This document shows positions 53,857 through 62,596 of a stretch of DNA of 64,000 nt, piece after piece. The stretch covers positions 6,437 to 70,436 of the forward strand of contig CAYPST010000011.1 in NCBI GenBank assembly GCA_964413425.1. The letters run 5' to 3'. The translations under genes were made by a program, and so were the position numbers. How positions within the stretch are numbered: the stretch's first letter is position 1; every line of letters begins with the position of its first letter. Below the pieces are notes generated by a model. That model ran no database searches, was not told the DNA's origin, and saw nothing but the letters and a program-made list of their open reading frames with translations. Origin of the DNA: DATFLS01 sp964413425. Its GTDB lineage: Bacteria; Fidelibacterota; JAANXI01.

Positions 53857-56295
53857 GTGGATCTACAGCGGGAACGGGTTATCCCGGTTAGTCTGAATGA
53901 TGAGATGCGGGATTCGTATCTCGACTACTCGATGTCAGTTATTGTCTCCCGAGCACTCCCCGATGTGCGGGACGGACTTAAGCCGGTTCACAGGCGCGTG
54001 CTCTACGGTATGCAGGATTTGGGGCTAACCTATAATCGACCGTATAAGAAAAGTGCACGGATTGTCGGTGAGGTGCTGGGAAAGTACCATCCTCATGGTG
54101 ATTCCGCGGTGTATGATACCCTGGTTCGGATGGTACAGGAATTTTCTCTGCGTTATCCGTTGGTGGATGGCCAGGGCAATTTCGGGTCGATTGACGGCGA
54201 CAGTGCGGCGGCTATGCGGTATACGGAAGCGCGGATGTCCCGGATTGCCGGAGAGATGCTCCGGGATCTGGAAAAGGAAACCGTGGAATTCGTCCTGAAT
54301 TTCGATGATACCTTGGAGGAACCCAGAGTACTTCCGGCTGTGCTGCCGAACCTGCTGGTAAACGGCGCCAGTGGGATTGCAGTCGGGATGTCTACAAATA
54401 TTCCACCTCATAATCTCTCGGAAGTGGTGGATGGATTAGTAACCCTGATTGAAGATCCGGCAGGTGAGGTGGACGATCTGATGCAGAATATCACGGGCCC
54501 CGATTTCCCGACCGGAGCGATTATTTACGGTGACAATGGGATTCGTGAGGCCTATGCCACCGGCCGGGGAAAGATTACCATGCGGGCGCGGGCTACCACC
54601 GAAACGGTGAAAGGAAATCGCGAAAACATCGTGGTCACTGAACTGCCGTACCAGGTGAATAAAGCGACGCTGATTGAGCGAATTGCGCATCTGGTTCGGG
54701 CTGATCGAGTCACCGGGATCTCGGATGTCCGTGATGAATCGGACAAAGAGGGCATCCGGATTGTCATTGAGTTGAAGCGGGATGAAGTGGCCCAGGTCGT
54801 GCTGAACCAGCTCTTCAAGCACACCCAGATGCAGGAAACGTTCGGAGTCATCGGGATAGCATTGGTCGAGGGCGTTCCGCGAGTGCTGACACTGAAGGAA
54901 ATGTTGCAGCACTTCATTGACTTTCGCCATGACATCGTGGTGCGGAGAACGGAATATGACCTGAGGAAAGCCCAGGAGCGAGCCCATCTCCTGGAAGGAT
55001 ATAAAGTCGCGCTGGATAACCTGGATGAAGTGATCCGGATTATTCGCGGTTCTGACAGCCCATCGGATGCCAAGGAGCGGTTGATGGAGAGGTTTGATTT
55101 CTCGGATGCCCAGGCCCAGGCGATTCTGGATATGCGGCTTTCCCGCTTAACCAGCATGGAAATTCAGAAAGTCGTTGACGAGTACAAGGAAACCCTGCAG
55201 TTGATTGAGAAACTGGAGGGGATTCTTGCCAGCCGGCCTCAGCGTATGGGGATTATCAAAGAGGAGTTATTATCCCTGAAGGAACAATACGGGGACGACC
55301 GGCGGACAGAAATCATCGAAGATGCGGAGGAGTTCTCCATCGAGGACATGATCGCCGAGGAAGATATGGTGGTAACCGTAACGCATTCCGGCTATATCAA
55401 GCGCAGTCCGGTCAGTACGTTTCGCCGCCAGCGGCGTGGCGGAAGAGGCCTGCAGGGGGCCGGTACCAGAGAAGATGATTTTGTCGAACATCTCTTTATT
55501 GCTTCGACTCATGATTATATGCTCTTTTTTACAGAGCTCGGCATGGTGCACTGGTTAAAGGTGCATGAGATTCCCCAGGCCGGTCGGTCTTCCCGGGGGC
55601 GCGCAATCGTGAATATCCTGCAGCTGCAGGAAGGAGAAGGTGTGTCAGCCTTCCTGAATGTGAAGGAGTTTACGGCAGATCATTATGTGACAATGTGTAC
55701 GAGAGGTGGCCTCGTAAAGAAGACGGAATTATCGGCGTATGCCCATCCGCAGCGAGGGGGTATCTATGCGATTGATATCAAGGAAGGCGATCGATTGATC
55801 GACGTAAGTCTGACGGACGGATTAAGTGATATCATTCTGGGAACCAGGAACGGAAAATCGATTCGATTCAACGAGAGCGATGTCCGGCCGACCGGCAGGC
55901 GTACTCAGGGTGTCAAAGGGGTGAGTTTGACGAGTGAGGAAGACGATGTTATAGGAATGGTAATTGTCAAACGGGAGGGCACTGTGCTTGCCGTATCGGA
56001 AAATGGGTATGGAAAGCGAACCGATATATTGAATTATCCGATCCAGGGACGCGGCGGAAAAGGTGTCATCACCATGAAAACCTCCAAGAAAATCGGCAAG
56101 ATGATCGCGCTGAAAGAAGTCGTAGACAATGACGATCTTATGATTATCACTCAAAAGGGTGTGCTGATCCGTCAGCCGGTAAAAAATATCTCCACCATAG
56201 GACGAAATACCCAGGGAGTGAAACTCATCCGGTTAGATGATGGCGATTGTATTGCAGGTGTGACCCGGGTGGTGAAAAATGAAGGCGAGAGTTAA
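53857..56295 (+). CDS. gyrA: DNA gyrase subunit A
   Basis: From a GTG start (AGAGGAAG in front) this is an 812-residue protein. The active Tyr122 is in AMRYTEARMS. The quinolone region HPHGDSAVYDTLVRM keeps Ser83 and Asp87 at E. coli numbering, the susceptible wild-type state. The C-terminal beta-pinwheel starts with the GyrA box QRRGGRG (about residue 527), identifying gyrase rather than topoisomerase IV. It cleaves and rejoins DNA while introducing negative supercoils with GyrB. Confidence 0.97.
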   Translation: MDLQRERVIPVSLNDEMRDSYLDYSMSVIVSRALPDVRDGLKPVHRRVLYGMQDLGLTYNRPYKKSARIVGEVLGKYHPHGDSAVYDTLVRMVQEFSLRYPLVDGQGNFGSIDGDSAAAMRYTEARMSRIAGEMLRDLEKETVEFVLNFDDTLEEPRVLPAVLPNLLVNGASGIAVGMSTNIPPHNLSEVVDGLVTLIEDPAGEVDDLMQNITGPDFPTGAIIYGDNGIREAYATGRGKITMRARATTETVKGNRENIVVTELPYQVNKATLIERIAHLVRADRVTGISDVRDESDKEGIRIVIELKRDEVAQVVLNQLFKHTQMQETFGVIGIALVEGVPRVLTLKEMLQHFIDFRHDIVVRRTEYDLRKAQERAHLLEGYKVALDNLDEVIRIIRGSDSPSDAKERLMERFDFSDAQAQAILDMRLSRLTSMEIQKVVDEYKETLQLIEKLEGILASRPQRMGIIKEELLSLKEQYGDDRRTEIIEDAEEFSIEDMIAEEDMVVTVTHSGYIKRSPVSTFRRQRRGGRGLQGAGTREDDFVEHLFIASTHDYMLFFTELGMVHWLKVHEIPQAGRSSRGRAIVNILQLQEGEGVSAFLNVKEFTADHYVTMCTRGGLVKKTELSAYAHPQRGGIYAIDIKEGDRLIDVSLTDGLSDIILGTRNGKSIRFNESDVRPTGRRTQGVKGVSLTSEEDDVIGMVIVKREGTVLAVSENGYGKRTDILNYPIQGRGGKGVITMKTSKKIGKMIALKEVVDNDDLMIITQKGVLIRQPVKNISTIGRNTQGVKLIRLDDGDCIAGVTRVVKNEGES

Positions 56296-56481
56296 GAGGC
56301 GGACGGTCCGGCTATGACCCAGTATGACCCTGTATTTCAATACGGATTTCAACAATGTCCTATTGTAGCGTTCATAGTCCCAAATGAAGTATGGTGTGGG
56401 CTGTTCAGGGACAGGATCTATGACATGGGTATGGTCGCGAATAATTCTTTTTACTTGCTTTAGGAGACAAGAGCAGATACT

Positions 56482-57204
56482 TTGAAATCTTTGGAGAGAC
56501 AACATACCATAGAAGAGCGGCTGGCAGCATTAAACGATCGTATTGAAACTGCCGCTGCCAGGACAGGGCGATCCGGAAGTGATATCGTCATAATAGCCGT
56601 AACCAAGACTCATCCCATAGAGACAATTCTCGCGGCAATTGAACAAGGAATTACACATTTCGGGGAGAGCAGAGTCCAGGAAGCAGAAGCGAAAATACCG
56701 CAGTTAGAGCAGCAGAACATCACCTGGCACATGGTGGGACACCTGCAGAGGAATAAAGCGAACGACGCTCTCCGGATGTTTCATCGCTTGCACAGTCTGG
56801 ACAGCAAGCGGCTGGCACGCCGGCTCCAGCAGCAGTTGGAGAAACTCGAGATGTCTTCATATCCGACCTATGTCCAGGTGAACACCTCAGGTGAGAAGAG
56901 TAAATATGGAATTCTCCCGGAAGAATTACCGCCTTTACTGGACCTTGTCTCAAAAGAATGTCCCCGGATTCAAATCGAAGGCTTGATGACAATCGCCCCG
57001 TTTGTTGATGATGAATCCATCTTGAGAAAGACCTTTCGGGGACTCAAAAGGCTGCAGGAGACTTCAGATGTGCAGGGGTATCCCAACGTGGAATTACAGG
57101 ATCTTTCTATGGGTATGACTAATGATTATGAAATCGCTATCGAAGAAGGAGCCACGCATCTTCGGATAGGGCGGGCAATTTTTGGAAAACGTCGGAGTAG
57201 ATAA
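56482..57204 (+). CDS. yggS: YggS-family PLP homeostasis protein
   Basis: This 240-residue TIM-barrel protein of the YggS/PROSC family has the PLP lysine in IAVTKTHP (Lys42). GESRVQEA, WHMVGHLQRNK, VQVNTSGEKSKYG, GLMTIAP and LSMGMTNDYEIAI are all family signatures. It buffers free pyridoxal phosphate rather than catalysing a set reaction. A TTG start is needed for the frame; AGGAGA lies 14 nt before it. Its end overlaps yggT as TAATG. Confidence 0.93.
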   Translation: MKSLERQHTIEERLAALNDRIETAAARTGRSGSDIVIIAVTKTHPIETILAAIEQGITHFGESRVQEAEAKIPQLEQQNITWHMVGHLQRNKANDALRMFHRLHSLDSKRLARRLQQQLEKLEMSSYPTYVQVNTSGEKSKYGILPEELPPLLDLVSKECPRIQIEGLMTIAPFVDDESILRKTFRGLKRLQETSDVQGYPNVELQDLSMGMTNDYEIAIEEGATHLRIGRAIFGKRRSR

Positions 57205-57518
57205 TGTCTATCATTGGAAATCTTATTATCGCCATTGCCAAGATACTGGAAATTGTAATAAACGTGTATTACTGGTTGTTGATTATTCGGGTTCTCCTCT
57301 CCTGGATTCCGGTCAATCGGAATCATCAGCTGGTAATTCTCCTGGAAAATTTGACAGATCCGGTACTCAATCTGGTGAAACGGTACGTCCCGATATTTCG
57401 CAGCCACCGTTCCATGGGATTTGATTTTACCCCGTTAGTGGTGCTGGTTGCATTATATTTCATTGATATCTTTTTAGTCCAATCACTATTTGATCTTGGC
57501 AATGCCTTAGTATCATAA
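57204..57518 (+). CDS. yggT: YggT-family membrane protein
   Basis: This 104-residue protein has two hydrophobic stretches (about 5-28 and 75-100) and the YggT signature IIRVLLSWIPVN, ENLTDPVLNLVKRYVP and FDFTPLVVLVALYF. It is implicated in osmotic tolerance and division-site functions in some bacteria, but the mechanism is unknown. Its position between yggS and divIVA matches the conserved cluster. Confidence 0.92.
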   Translation: MSIIGNLIIAIAKILEIVINVYYWLLIIRVLLSWIPVNRNHQLVILLENLTDPVLNLVKRYVPIFRSHRSMGFDFTPLVVLVALYFIDIFLVQSLFDLGNALVS

Positions 57519-57532
57519 AGGAGTATAGAACC

Positions 57533-58153
57533 GTGAAGATAGCACCGGTAGAAATAAGAAAATACGAATTTAAGCGCACGTTCAGAGGGTACGATCCGGA
57601 TGAAGTGCGTTATTTTTTAGAAATGGTGGCAGATGAACTGGAGGCTCTGAACCGGGAGAAGCACGAACTGCAGTCGAAAGTAGAACAAGACAAGTCCCAG
57701 CTGGAAGAATACCGGCAGATTGAAAAATCGATGCAGGATGCGTTAATCGTAGCCAAGGAGACCTCCGACAAATCCCTGGCCAATTCGAAGAAAGAATCCA
57801 CACTCATCATTGCGGATGCGGAAGCCAAAGCGGACAGGATTATAGAAGATGCCAGGAAAGAGGCCAGCAAGATTAAGCAGGAAATCGCACAGCTGCGCAT
57901 TCAGCGGGACACCTTCATTGTGAAACTGAAGAACTTGCTGCGGTCTGAGTTCGAGCTGCTGGATGCGCTGAGTGAGGAAGGCGAACAGATAGAGAATCTC
58001 GATCTCGGGGAAATTGGCGGGGATCAATTCGATGTGGAGAAATTGAAAGAAGAAATCCGGAAGTTGAATAATGATATTTATGAAGGAGTGAGGCAGGGAG
58101 AGGCACCGGAGGATCCTCCCAGGGGTTTCGCCGATAAAGATTCGCAAGAATAG
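57533..58153 (+). CDS. divIVA: Cell-division/pole protein DivIVA
   Basis: This 206-residue coiled-coil protein starts at a GTG (GGAG in front). The N-terminal DivIVA domain (APVEIRKYEFKRTFRGYDPD, EVRYFLEMVADELEAL) targets curved membrane. Heptad-rich coiled coils follow from about 35 to 150, and the tail is acidic and probably disordered. It should organise division or polar growth. It is in the conserved yggS-yggT-divIVA arrangement. Confidence 0.93.
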   Translation: MKIAPVEIRKYEFKRTFRGYDPDEVRYFLEMVADELEALNREKHELQSKVEQDKSQLEEYRQIEKSMQDALIVAKETSDKSLANSKKESTLIIADAEAKADRIIEDARKEASKIKQEIAQLRIQRDTFIVKLKNLLRSEFELLDALSEEGEQIENLDLGEIGGDQFDVEKLKEEIRKLNNDIYEGVRQGEAPEDPPRGFADKDSQE

Positions 58154-58175
58154 CATATCGGAGTGTTCTGCCGGT

Positions 58176-58946
58176 TTGGAGACACCTGAGTCGATTATTG
58201 AACATCTCCGCCCCCACTGTCCGGCGGGACTGATTGTCCTCTCCTCTGCCCTGTGGCCACTGGTTACTGATTTTACTGTCACCCGGGAGTGGAAGCTCCC
58301 GCCCCCGCCGGGAGAATCTGCTTCCGGAGAGGGCCGGATTGCACATTGCCTGGTTCGGGGAACGTCTATTATTTTTGCCCGGGCTGTGCGATCAGGGGAA
58401 GCAGGGGCAGCGGCAGCTTACGATCTGCTTCCTTTCGAGATTGCCCGGAAGGTTGACCTTCACCAATGCATTTTAGTTGGAACGGCAGAGTGTTCTCCTC
58501 CGGCAGTATCGGACTATGGTGTTGTGACTGATCATGTGAATTTGCTCGGAAGTAATCCCCTTATTCAGTGTTATGGCGGGAGGGTCTCAAAACGCCGATT
58601 CCCGGATATGACCAACGTATATGGTAATATGCTTCAGGAAAAGCTGAGTCTCAGTTTCGGGAGGAACTCCGGGCAAAAGGTCCTGCGAGGAATTTTGGTG
58701 GGAGTTGGCGAGAACAACAAATTGCGACAGGCGCAAATGGCTGCTTTAAGAAGAATGGGTCGATGTTTCTTTTGCTCCGAACTGGTGTATGAGGCAATTG
58801 CCGCTCACAGTGCAGGTATGGATGTCGGTTGTGCAGTGCACTTTGGAGCGGCGCCAGGATCTCACGATACTTCCGGTGAAGAAAGTGAGCTTCTGCACAT
58901 ATTATCTCAGACAGTTCAGACTCTTTTTTCTCGAAAAAAGTCTTGA
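58176..58946 (+). CDS. Purine nucleoside phosphorylase-like protein lacking active-site residues
   Basis: This 256-residue protein, from a TTG start, aligns along its length with trimeric PNPs. AGLIVLSSALW aligns with the GSGLG loop region, VVTDHVNLLGSNPL and KRRFPDMTNVYGNML are well conserved, and ELVYEAIAAHSAGM matches PEVIVARHCGL. However, the phosphate-binding His of GHAG, the QGRxHxYEG motif, the purine-binding Glu of GPxFET (here VGENNKL) and the catalytic Asn of LITN (here HFGAAP) are all absent. It is likely a pseudoenzyme or has a changed substrate. It sits between divIVA and ssb. The 3' end contains an A/T-rich hairpin too weak to call a terminator. Confidence 0.7.
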   Translation: METPESIIEHLRPHCPAGLIVLSSALWPLVTDFTVTREWKLPPPPGESASGEGRIAHCLVRGTSIIFARAVRSGEAGAAAAYDLLPFEIARKVDLHQCILVGTAECSPPAVSDYGVVTDHVNLLGSNPLIQCYGGRVSKRRFPDMTNVYGNMLQEKLSLSFGRNSGQKVLRGILVGVGENNKLRQAQMAALRRMGRCFFCSELVYEAIAAHSAGMDVGCAVHFGAAPGSHDTSGEESELLHILSQTVQTLFSRKKS

Positions 58947-59065
58947 ATTTTGCAGAGGAGTTACATAACCTTTGAGTGACTGCAATTCATTTTTGCAGTT
59001 CCATACCTCTGGTTACATTGAGTTCAAGTCCATCGAGTGGAAATATCAAACAAGGGGAGGATAGT

Positions 59066-59494
59066 ATGGCGTACTCAAGAGGCAGCGCTAATCGGGTTAT
59101 ATTAGTGGGGCACGTCGGTGCCAAACCGGAAGTTCGGTATACCCCGAGTGGGGTAGCGGTAGCGAATTTGAATTTGGCCACCAACGAAACCTGGACGGAC
59201 AATGACGGGAATCGTCAGGAGCGAACGGACTGGCATCGCGTGGTGGCGTGGCGAAAGTTGGCGGAGCTTTGTGAACAATTTGTGGATAAAGGCACGCTCT
59301 TGTATATTGAAGGGAAGCTGCAGACCCGCAGCTGGGAAGATCGGAATGGAGTGAAGCGATACACCACAGAAGTGGTCACCGATACTCTGACAATGTTGGG
59401 TGGCCGTGGTGAACCCAGTGAACCGGCGCCGAAAGAAGACCATGATACCATGCAGCCGGAACCGGAAGAAGATACGGACGATTTGCCGTTCTAG
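59066..59494 (+). CDS. ssb: Single-stranded DNA-binding protein
   Basis: The ATG at 59066 has GGGGAGG in front, giving 142 residues beginning MAYSRGSANRVILVGHVG. The OB fold has GAKPEVRYTPSGVAVANL, DWHRVVAWRKLAELC and GTLLYIEGKLQTRSW. An acidic linker ends in the partner-binding tip DDLPF. It coats single-stranded DNA in replication and repair. The open frame back to 58976 is untranslated leader. Confidence 0.96.
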   Translation: MAYSRGSANRVILVGHVGAKPEVRYTPSGVAVANLNLATNETWTDNDGNRQERTDWHRVVAWRKLAELCEQFVDKGTLLYIEGKLQTRSWEDRNGVKRYTTEVVTDTLTMLGGRGEPSEPAPKEDHDTMQPEPEEDTDDLPF

Positions 59495-59577
59495 CGACAG
59501 AAAGCGTTCATCCTGAGGGTGTTATAAATATCGTGGAGATGGTGGCGGTGGTCAGCATGTAAGCGAGGCGGGACAGA

Positions 59578-60261
59578 GTGATATTTCGCGTAAAAGGAGT
59601 CTGGCGCGGTCTTACCTGGGGGTGTGCCCTCGCCGGGCGGCCTTCCGTGCAACTGGCACTTATGGATAATTACGACCTGGAACACTCTTCCTCTCGGGGA
59701 ATCACTTTCCATTTCGATGAGCTGATAGATGTTATAGCAGAATCGTTGCACCAACTGCAGATTATTCAAATTCACGCGGTGACATTCCACTCCAATGGAA
59801 CATTGCAGCGGATTGGTGATCCCGCGTATCAGGAAAAAGTGTTTCCCCTGGTGACGCATCTGTTGGAACAAATCGAATATCGAGTGATACTCCATTTCAA
59901 TAATCAGACAGATATCTCAATGCTCGATCCGAGGGCGAATGTCGTCCTGGTGCCTTCCACTCCAAGCAGCGGAAATGCGTCTGAAAATTATTGGGGCAAC
60001 CTGGAGTATCTCAGTGACGACGATGAAATTTTGTTCCGGATAAGAAATGATACAGATTTTTATTGGATGGAAGCATGTATTAAAAACTGGAAGTTAACAG
60101 ACCGATTTATAGTACACATGTTAGTGGCTGATCCGGATAAAAATGATAGAAATTATGCCGAAAAGCTCATTCAAAGGGAGATGGGGGTTCATCTTCTTCC
60201 TCACATTCCGTTTATAGCCATCCCCATAAAATTTCCCACTCGAAAGTATCCCGGAGTATAG
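59578..60261 (+). CDS. QueE-like radical-SAM-fold protein lacking the iron-sulfur cysteines
   Basis: This 227-residue protein starts at a GTG (GAGGCGGGA in front). Its C-terminal half aligns with 7-carboxy-7-deazaguanine synthase QueE: LDPRANVVLVPSTPSSGN with the LDPRA..DxKxPSSGE block, NYWGNLEYLSDDDEILFRI with W.NL..L...DEVKFVI, then DTDFYW and a QLHK-like end. The N-terminal part has GRPSVQLALMDNYD where QueE has the GRP..FVRL.GCNL.C.WCDT cluster motif, so all three cluster cysteines are gone. It cannot be a functional radical SAM enzyme. The ORF is intact, 83 bp after ssb. Function unknown. Confidence 0.6.
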   Translation: MIFRVKGVWRGLTWGCALAGRPSVQLALMDNYDLEHSSSRGITFHFDELIDVIAESLHQLQIIQIHAVTFHSNGTLQRIGDPAYQEKVFPLVTHLLEQIEYRVILHFNNQTDISMLDPRANVVLVPSTPSSGNASENYWGNLEYLSDDDEILFRIRNDTDFYWMEACIKNWKLTDRFIVHMLVADPDKNDRNYAEKLIQREMGVHLLPHIPFIAIPIKFPTRKYPGV

Positions 60262-60282
60262 TAATTACCACTCTACAATGTT

Positions 60283-60415
60283 GCGAGTGTTTAGAAAACA
60301 GTAAGTCTCGACAAACTGTTGCGCCCGGCTTCCATAGAGTAGGCACCGAATATAGTTCCCACATATTTTCCGGGATGCAGGAGTCAATTGTTCATGTGTT
60401 CTTTGCCCCTCGGGA
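60283..60415 (-). mobile_element. MITE-like element, copy 5 (type B, inverted and truncated)
   Basis: The right terminus in reverse orientation (GAGTGTTTAGAAAACAG from 60285) is followed by the type B right half, and homology stops at TTCTTTGCCCC near 60405-60415. The left half with its hairpins is missing. The sequence that replaces it (60416 on) matches a fragment near 33229. Confidence 0.8.
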
Positions 60416-60731
60416 TATGCTATTTTTATGAATTATTCAGGCTAAGTTAATGTAATAGCCATAAATATAATTTACGATTAGTCCGGGGGTTTAAACTGGA
60501 AATCTCACCTTGACACTATTTTGCTAAATAAGTACTTTGCATTTAATAAAATTTCATTAATAGACGATCAATTTTATTTCAGTAGTGATGATGTTTATCT
60601 ATTTACTATTTCACTGATGATAGTCAATGAAGTAGTAGAGTTAATCCTCACACTCGCATAATTGTTTGAGTTTATTTATCTAGTAATCAAAATTGAATGA
60701 TCAAAATTTCAGATTGTATCAGGAGGATAAT
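60416..60731. other. AT-rich leader region of the FKBP gene
   Basis: No gene is seen here. A candidate promoter is TTGACA at 60510-60515 with TACTTT 17 bp downstream. The rest is very AT-rich up to AGGAGG at 60721. Bases 60416-60446 repeat a sequence found at 33229-33258. Confidence 0.4.
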
Positions 60732-61190
60732 GTGAAAATCGGACCAGAAGCGTACGTCAAATTAGATTATAATGTCCAGACCACAGATGGAGAACAGGTA
60801 GATTCCTCGGATGAGCGGGGCCCTCTGGAGTTTGTGTTCGGCGAAGGTAAAATTTTAAGATCATTGGAAAAAGAACTGGAAGGATTGTCTCCCGGAGATC
60901 AAAAATCTATTACCCTTAAGCCGGATCAGGCATATGGAAAATATGATGAAGATGCAGTCACACAGATCCCTCGAACTAAATTCCCGGAAAATGAGGAAGT
61001 AAAGCCAGGCATGGAATTTGTCGCACAGGTACCGGATCGTGATGAGCGGGTTGTGGTCGTGAAAAAGGTTGATGATGAGAAGGTTACCATCGATTTTAAT
61101 CATCCGTTAGCCGGGAAAACTTTAAAATTTAATGTCTTTGTACAGGAAGTACGGGAAGCGGAAGATGGAGATTATACCGAAAAAGTTTAA
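60732..61190 (+). CDS. SlyD-like FKBP-type peptidyl-prolyl isomerase
   Basis: A GTG at 60732 with AGGAGG five bases ahead fixes the start; an in-frame ATG at 60693 has no such site. The 152-residue protein has the split FKBP fold around an insert-in-flap chaperone domain: VDSSDERGPLEFVFGEGKI, PGDQKSITLKPDQAYG, the insert, then FNHPLAGKTLKFNVFVQEV. This is the SlyD arrangement. The His-rich metal-binding tail of E. coli SlyD is absent. It is a cytoplasmic folding helper. Confidence 0.9.
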   Translation: MKIGPEAYVKLDYNVQTTDGEQVDSSDERGPLEFVFGEGKILRSLEKELEGLSPGDQKSITLKPDQAYGKYDEDAVTQIPRTKFPENEEVKPGMEFVAQVPDRDERVVVVKKVDDEKVTIDFNHPLAGKTLKFNVFVQEVREAEDGDYTEKV

Positions 61191-61302
61191 CCGGGCGTTT
61201 TGCGTCACAAATGTACATTACAGTATATTCTATTAATTTGTGAAGTTCGTATATTCGTGACGTGCAGAGCGATTACCTAAAACAAGAAAAGGCATAGGAG
61301 GG

Positions 61303-61539
61303 ATGGAAGCACAAGCAGCACAGGGGAAAGTGAAATGGTTCAATGCACAAAAGGGCTATGGGTTTATTGTGTATAAGGGTGAAGATTTCTTTGTCCATTG
61401 GTCTGAAACAGAAGAGGATCTGTTAGAGGAAGACGAAGTCACCTTTCAAGTGGAAGAAACCGATAAGGGGAAGAAAGCCGTGAATGTAAAGAAGATACGG
61501 CCAGGATCATTTAATTATCCTTATCAGTCAAACTCCTAA
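61303..61539 (+). CDS. Cold-shock domain protein
   Basis: This 78-residue CSD protein has RNP1-like KGYGFI in GKVKWFNAQKGYGFI and RNP2-like FFVHW. It binds single-stranded RNA or DNA and probably melts RNA structure. An AGGAGGG site precedes the ATG. The RNP2 reads FFVHWSE where most Csps have VFVHFS, and the C-terminal tail is longer than usual (RPGSFNYPYQSNS). Confidence 0.9.
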   Translation: MEAQAAQGKVKWFNAQKGYGFIVYKGEDFFVHWSETEEDLLEEDEVTFQVEETDKGKKAVNVKKIRPGSFNYPYQSNS

Positions 61540-61971
61540 GACATTTCAGGAATGTGAAACCCTCCATATGGTCCGTTGAATGTATTAATTGCTTTCACCA
61601 GTCGTCCAGGGGAGTTGTATTTCTGGATTTCATTGGTTCTTATTCCTTCTCCCTATAGAAAATTATGATTATTAAGATAACTCGGCACAATTTTGACACG
61701 CCGGGAGTACGCCCTGGAGTGGCACACCACTGCACCTACCCCGGCCCCGATCACTCCATCCCCCTGTCCACCATGCCCCTGAACCGCAACAGGAATGAAA
61801 GCAATCCCGGTCGTGTGGTCCGTGTGGGGGCTGAGGCTCGCCTCCCCCTCTCGTGGGTGGATGAAGATGCGGGGAAGGGAACCAGGAGAGGGGGGACGGA
61901 GGGGGTGAGTTCTCCTCGCTCCGACCCGCCAATCCGGGTTTCTCTTTACTGAGTTATATTAATAATCATAT
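61540..61971. other. Gene-free gap with a GC-rich block
   Basis: No supported gene is seen. About 61690-61940 is much richer in G and C than its surroundings, with G-runs and C-runs, and reading frames on both strands are of low quality. It ends at the next MITE. Confidence 0.45.
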
Positions 61972-62231
61972 GGGTCTGTTTAGAAAACGCCTCCCCCCAA
62001 GGGATGCCTTCGGCAAAGAGATCCCGTGACGACGGGACAGCGATCGCTCCGAAGGAGAGCCTCTGAGCCAGAGGCCGCCCCAACGGGATCCCTTCGGGAC
62101 AAAGGGCGCAAAAAAATAATAAGGATTCATACTGTCAAACCGAAAAACATCTTTGGATGCATCATATATATTTAATAAACAGTTGCTCATTCAATTACTT
62201 TATGTTTTTGACCTGGTTTTTAAACACTCTC
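61972..62231 (+). mobile_element. MITE-like element, copy 6 (type C)
   Basis: This 260-bp copy begins GGGTCTGTTTAGAAAA and ends TTTTTAAACACTCTC. AATCATAT directly precedes it and follows it, an 8-bp duplication (9 with one lost base). The left part has the usual hairpins plus an extra GGGATCCCTTCGGGAC block. The right half is unlike types A and B. Confidence 0.85.
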
Positions 62232-62596
62232 AATCATATAGAAAATTAATAAGTTACGCCCCAGATTGTTTTATTGTAATCCGGGTATATCCTCATAACA
62301 CATTTCCTCAGGCGCATTTTTTTTCAGACAAACTCCATGTGCCAATAGGACGGATTTACTCCCGATTATCACCAATCGATCACTGGCTGAAATTCACTGA
62401 GATACTTGGCTTTGCATTCTCTCAAATGGAGTACTTATAGTCAGGCCTATTTTTTATATTATTGAGCGGTGAATAGTATTGGTACCAGACATAATTTATG
62501 GTGAGCAATACAGCTGAGGAACCAACTCTCCGGATGGAAACGAATGCATCCACCTAAGGTATAAGTGTCTGATAAAATTTACATTAGCTTGAGTGA
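62232..62596. other. Gene-free leader of the radical SAM gene
   Basis: This 365-bp AT-rich stretch has a reading frame (62153-62440) that begins inside the MITE and has no ribosome-binding site, so I do not call it. Nothing else is recognised. Confidence 0.4.

Noticed and set aside
58915..58950. Rho-independent terminator after the PNP-like gene
   Set aside because: The stem is nearly all A/T with a bulge and lies partly in the coding end; the following T-run is poor.
58990..59040. tRNA-like T-loop segment (GAGTTCAAGTCCATC)
   Set aside because: No acceptor, D-arm or anticodon stem could be built around it.
61665..61952. ORFs on both strands of the GC-rich block
   Set aside because: Low-complexity Arg/Gly/Pro-rich translations on both strands, with no ribosome-binding site or domain.
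62153..62440. ORF of 95 codons
   Set aside because: It starts inside MITE copy 6, has no ribosome-binding site and resembles no known protein.
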